From Flavobacterium granuli (GTDB taxonomy: Bacteria; Bacteroidota; Bacteroidia; Flavobacteriales; Flavobacteriaceae): a stretch of 64,000 bases of DNA. The stretch lies in contig NZ_FQWO01000005.1 of NCBI RefSeq assembly GCF_900129705.1, forward strand, positions 62,001 through 126,000. The letters run 5' to 3'. A program made the translations under genes and the position numbers. The notes under the pieces were generated by a model, which saw nothing but the letters and a program-made list of their open reading frames with translations, made no database searches and was not told the DNA's origin. Shown here piece after piece: positions 62,955-64,000 of this stretch (position 1 is the first letter of the stretch; each line of letters opens with the position of its first letter).

Positions 62955-64000
62955 TTAAAGCATCCCTTTCGTACTTGGCAAAATCATTTTTTCGGTATCA
63001 CGTTTCACGGCCACTTTTATCGCTTTGGCGAAAGCCTTAAAAATGGCTTCTATTTTGTGGTGTTCGTTTTGTCCTTCGGCTTTGATATTGATATTGGCTT
63101 TAGCCCCATCAGAGAAAGATTTAAAGAAATGCAAGAACATTTCTGTTGGCATTTTCCCCACCATTTCGCGTTTGAATTCGGTTTCCCAAACCAGCCAGTT
63201 TCTGCCTCCAAAATCTATAGCAACTTGTGCCAAACAATCGTCCATTGGTAAACAAAAACCATAACGTTCAATCCCCAATTTATTTCCTAATGCCTTCGCA
63301 AAAACTTCCCCAAGCGCAATCGCTGTGTCCTCGATGGTGTGGTGTTCATCGACTTCTAAATCTCCTTTTACCAGAATTTCCAAATCCATTTGTCCATGGC
63401 GGGCAATTTGGTCGAGCATGTGGTCAAAAAAGGCAATTCCTGTTTCAATTTTGCTTTTTCCGGTTCCGTCTAAATTTAAATTGATGTAAATATCGGTTTC
63501 ATTTGTCTTTCTTGAAATCGTAGCCGAACGTGCTTCGAGTTTAAGAAACTCATAAATTACTTTCCAATCGGTGCTTTGCAAGCTAATAACCGAATCTAAT
63601 TCTTCTTTTTTAGAAGCAATTTCAGTACTTCCGGGTCCATCTGTTGTATTCAAGAAAATAGCTTTAGCTCCTAAATTTTTGGCCAATTCTACATCGGTCA
63701 AACGATCGCCCAAAACAAAAGAGTTTTCAAGGTCATAGGCCGGATTATCGATATATTTAGTCAACATTCCCGTTCTTGGTTTGCGGGTTGGAGCATTGTC
63801 TTCCGGAAAAGAACGATCTACAAAAATATCGTCAAAAAGAACACCTTCATTTTCAAAAGCTCTTAGGATAAAATTTTGGGTGGGCCAAAACGTATCTTCA
63901 GGAAAGCTAGCTGTTCCCAAACCGTCTTGATTGGTAACCATCACCAATTCATAGTCTAATTCTTTTGCAATTTTTGCTAAATACTGAAATGCTTTTGGAT
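62955..64000 (-). CDS. hisB: Bifunctional histidinol-phosphatase / imidazoleglycerol-phosphate dehydratase (N-terminus cut)
   Basis: The frame stays open to the right edge, so roughly the first 30 residues are missing. The visible protein starts [20 protein letters not shown], then VTNQDGLGT, the N-terminal HAD-type phosphatase half ([29 protein letters not shown]). From about visible residue 180 the dehydratase half follows, with metal-binding motifs [31 protein letters not shown] and [19 protein letters not shown]. The two halves catalyse two late steps of histidine synthesis. Confidence 0.96.
   Translation of the reverse strand, partial: PKAFQYLAKIAKELDYELVMVTNQDGLGTASFPEDTFWPTQNFILRAFENEGVLFDDIFVDRSFPEDNAPTRKPRTGMLTKYIDNPAYDLENSFVLGDRLTDVELAKNLGAKAIFLNTTDGPGSTEIASKKEELDSVISLQSTDWKVIYEFLKLEARSATISRKTNETDIYINLNLDGTGKSKIETGIAFFDHMLDQIARHGQMDLEILVKGDLEVDEHHTIEDTAIALGEVFAKALGNKLGIERYGFCLPMDDCLAQVAIDFGGRNWLVWETEFKREMVGKMPTEMFLHFFKSFSDGAKANINIKAEGQNEHHKIEAIFKAFAKAIKVAVKRDTEKMILPSTKGML

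Overview
The window looks like a chromosomal segment of a Flavobacterium-type member of the Bacteroidota. The evidence is AT-rich DNA, almost no Shine-Dalgarno sequences (starts sit behind A-rich stretches), several promoters with the TAnnTTTG -7 element of this phylum, and gene content typical of flavobacteria: a fused 2-oxoacid dehydrogenase E1, class II ketol-acid reductoisomerase, the order hisB-hisH-hisA-hisF-hisIE, a Nudix-type sugar regulator and DUF1080/TIM-barrel sugar genes. I see no rRNA, tRNA, insertion sequence, prophage or CRISPR array. Two genes run off the window: a substrate-binding protein on the left and hisB on the right.

Layout. Positions 1-9632 hold housekeeping genes: substrate-binding protein, acetyltransferase, nucleoside phosphorylase, SUI1-type factor, 2-oxoglutarate oxygenase, E1 dehydrogenase, a divergent LysR/mdaB pair and a DUF885 lipoprotein. 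Positions 11388-19406 carry branched-chain amino acid synthesis: leuA-leuB, then ilvD-ilvB-ilvN-ilvC. The ilv genes are preceded by a 24-codon Ile/Val-rich leader peptide and a terminator hairpin, which is the layout of a transcription attenuator. An unexplained hairpin-rich stretch (19533-19751) follows ilvC. After acs comes a compact seven-gene operon (21919-27386): FAD oxidoreductase, methyltransferase, type III polyketide synthase, FabZ-like dehydratase, ketosynthase, acyl carrier protein and phosphopantetheinyl transferase. It appears to be a dedicated polyketide/fatty-acyl pathway of unknown product. A DnaQ-like protein with a degraded active site and a CNB-CBS-DUF294 protein face it.

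Positions 30233-36045 form a sugar locus: LamB-type porin, ketose 3-epimerase-like protein, PfkB kinase and FHS permease, divergent from a Nudix-family regulator. I infer use of a ketohexose. Then follow a Bcr/CflA efflux pump with a TTG start, a type II NADH dehydrogenase, two helicases and a DUF6155 protein.

Positions 42958-53284 are a ten-gene operon with the parts expected for breakdown of glycosides through 3-keto sugars: a Tat-exported small subunit with its GMC flavoprotein partner, cytochrome c, two Gfo/Idh/MocA oxidoreductases, a DUF1080 hydrolase, three TIM-barrel isomerases and a permease. The remainder holds a DUF3817 protein, a mechanosensitive channel, a thioesterase, two proteins of unknown function, two aminopeptidases and the distal half of the histidine operon, where three spacers each carry a palindrome built from related short words.

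The observations most worth following up are the ilv attenuator, the type III PKS operon, the structured RNA candidate after ilvC, the degenerate exonuclease and the his-operon palindromes.
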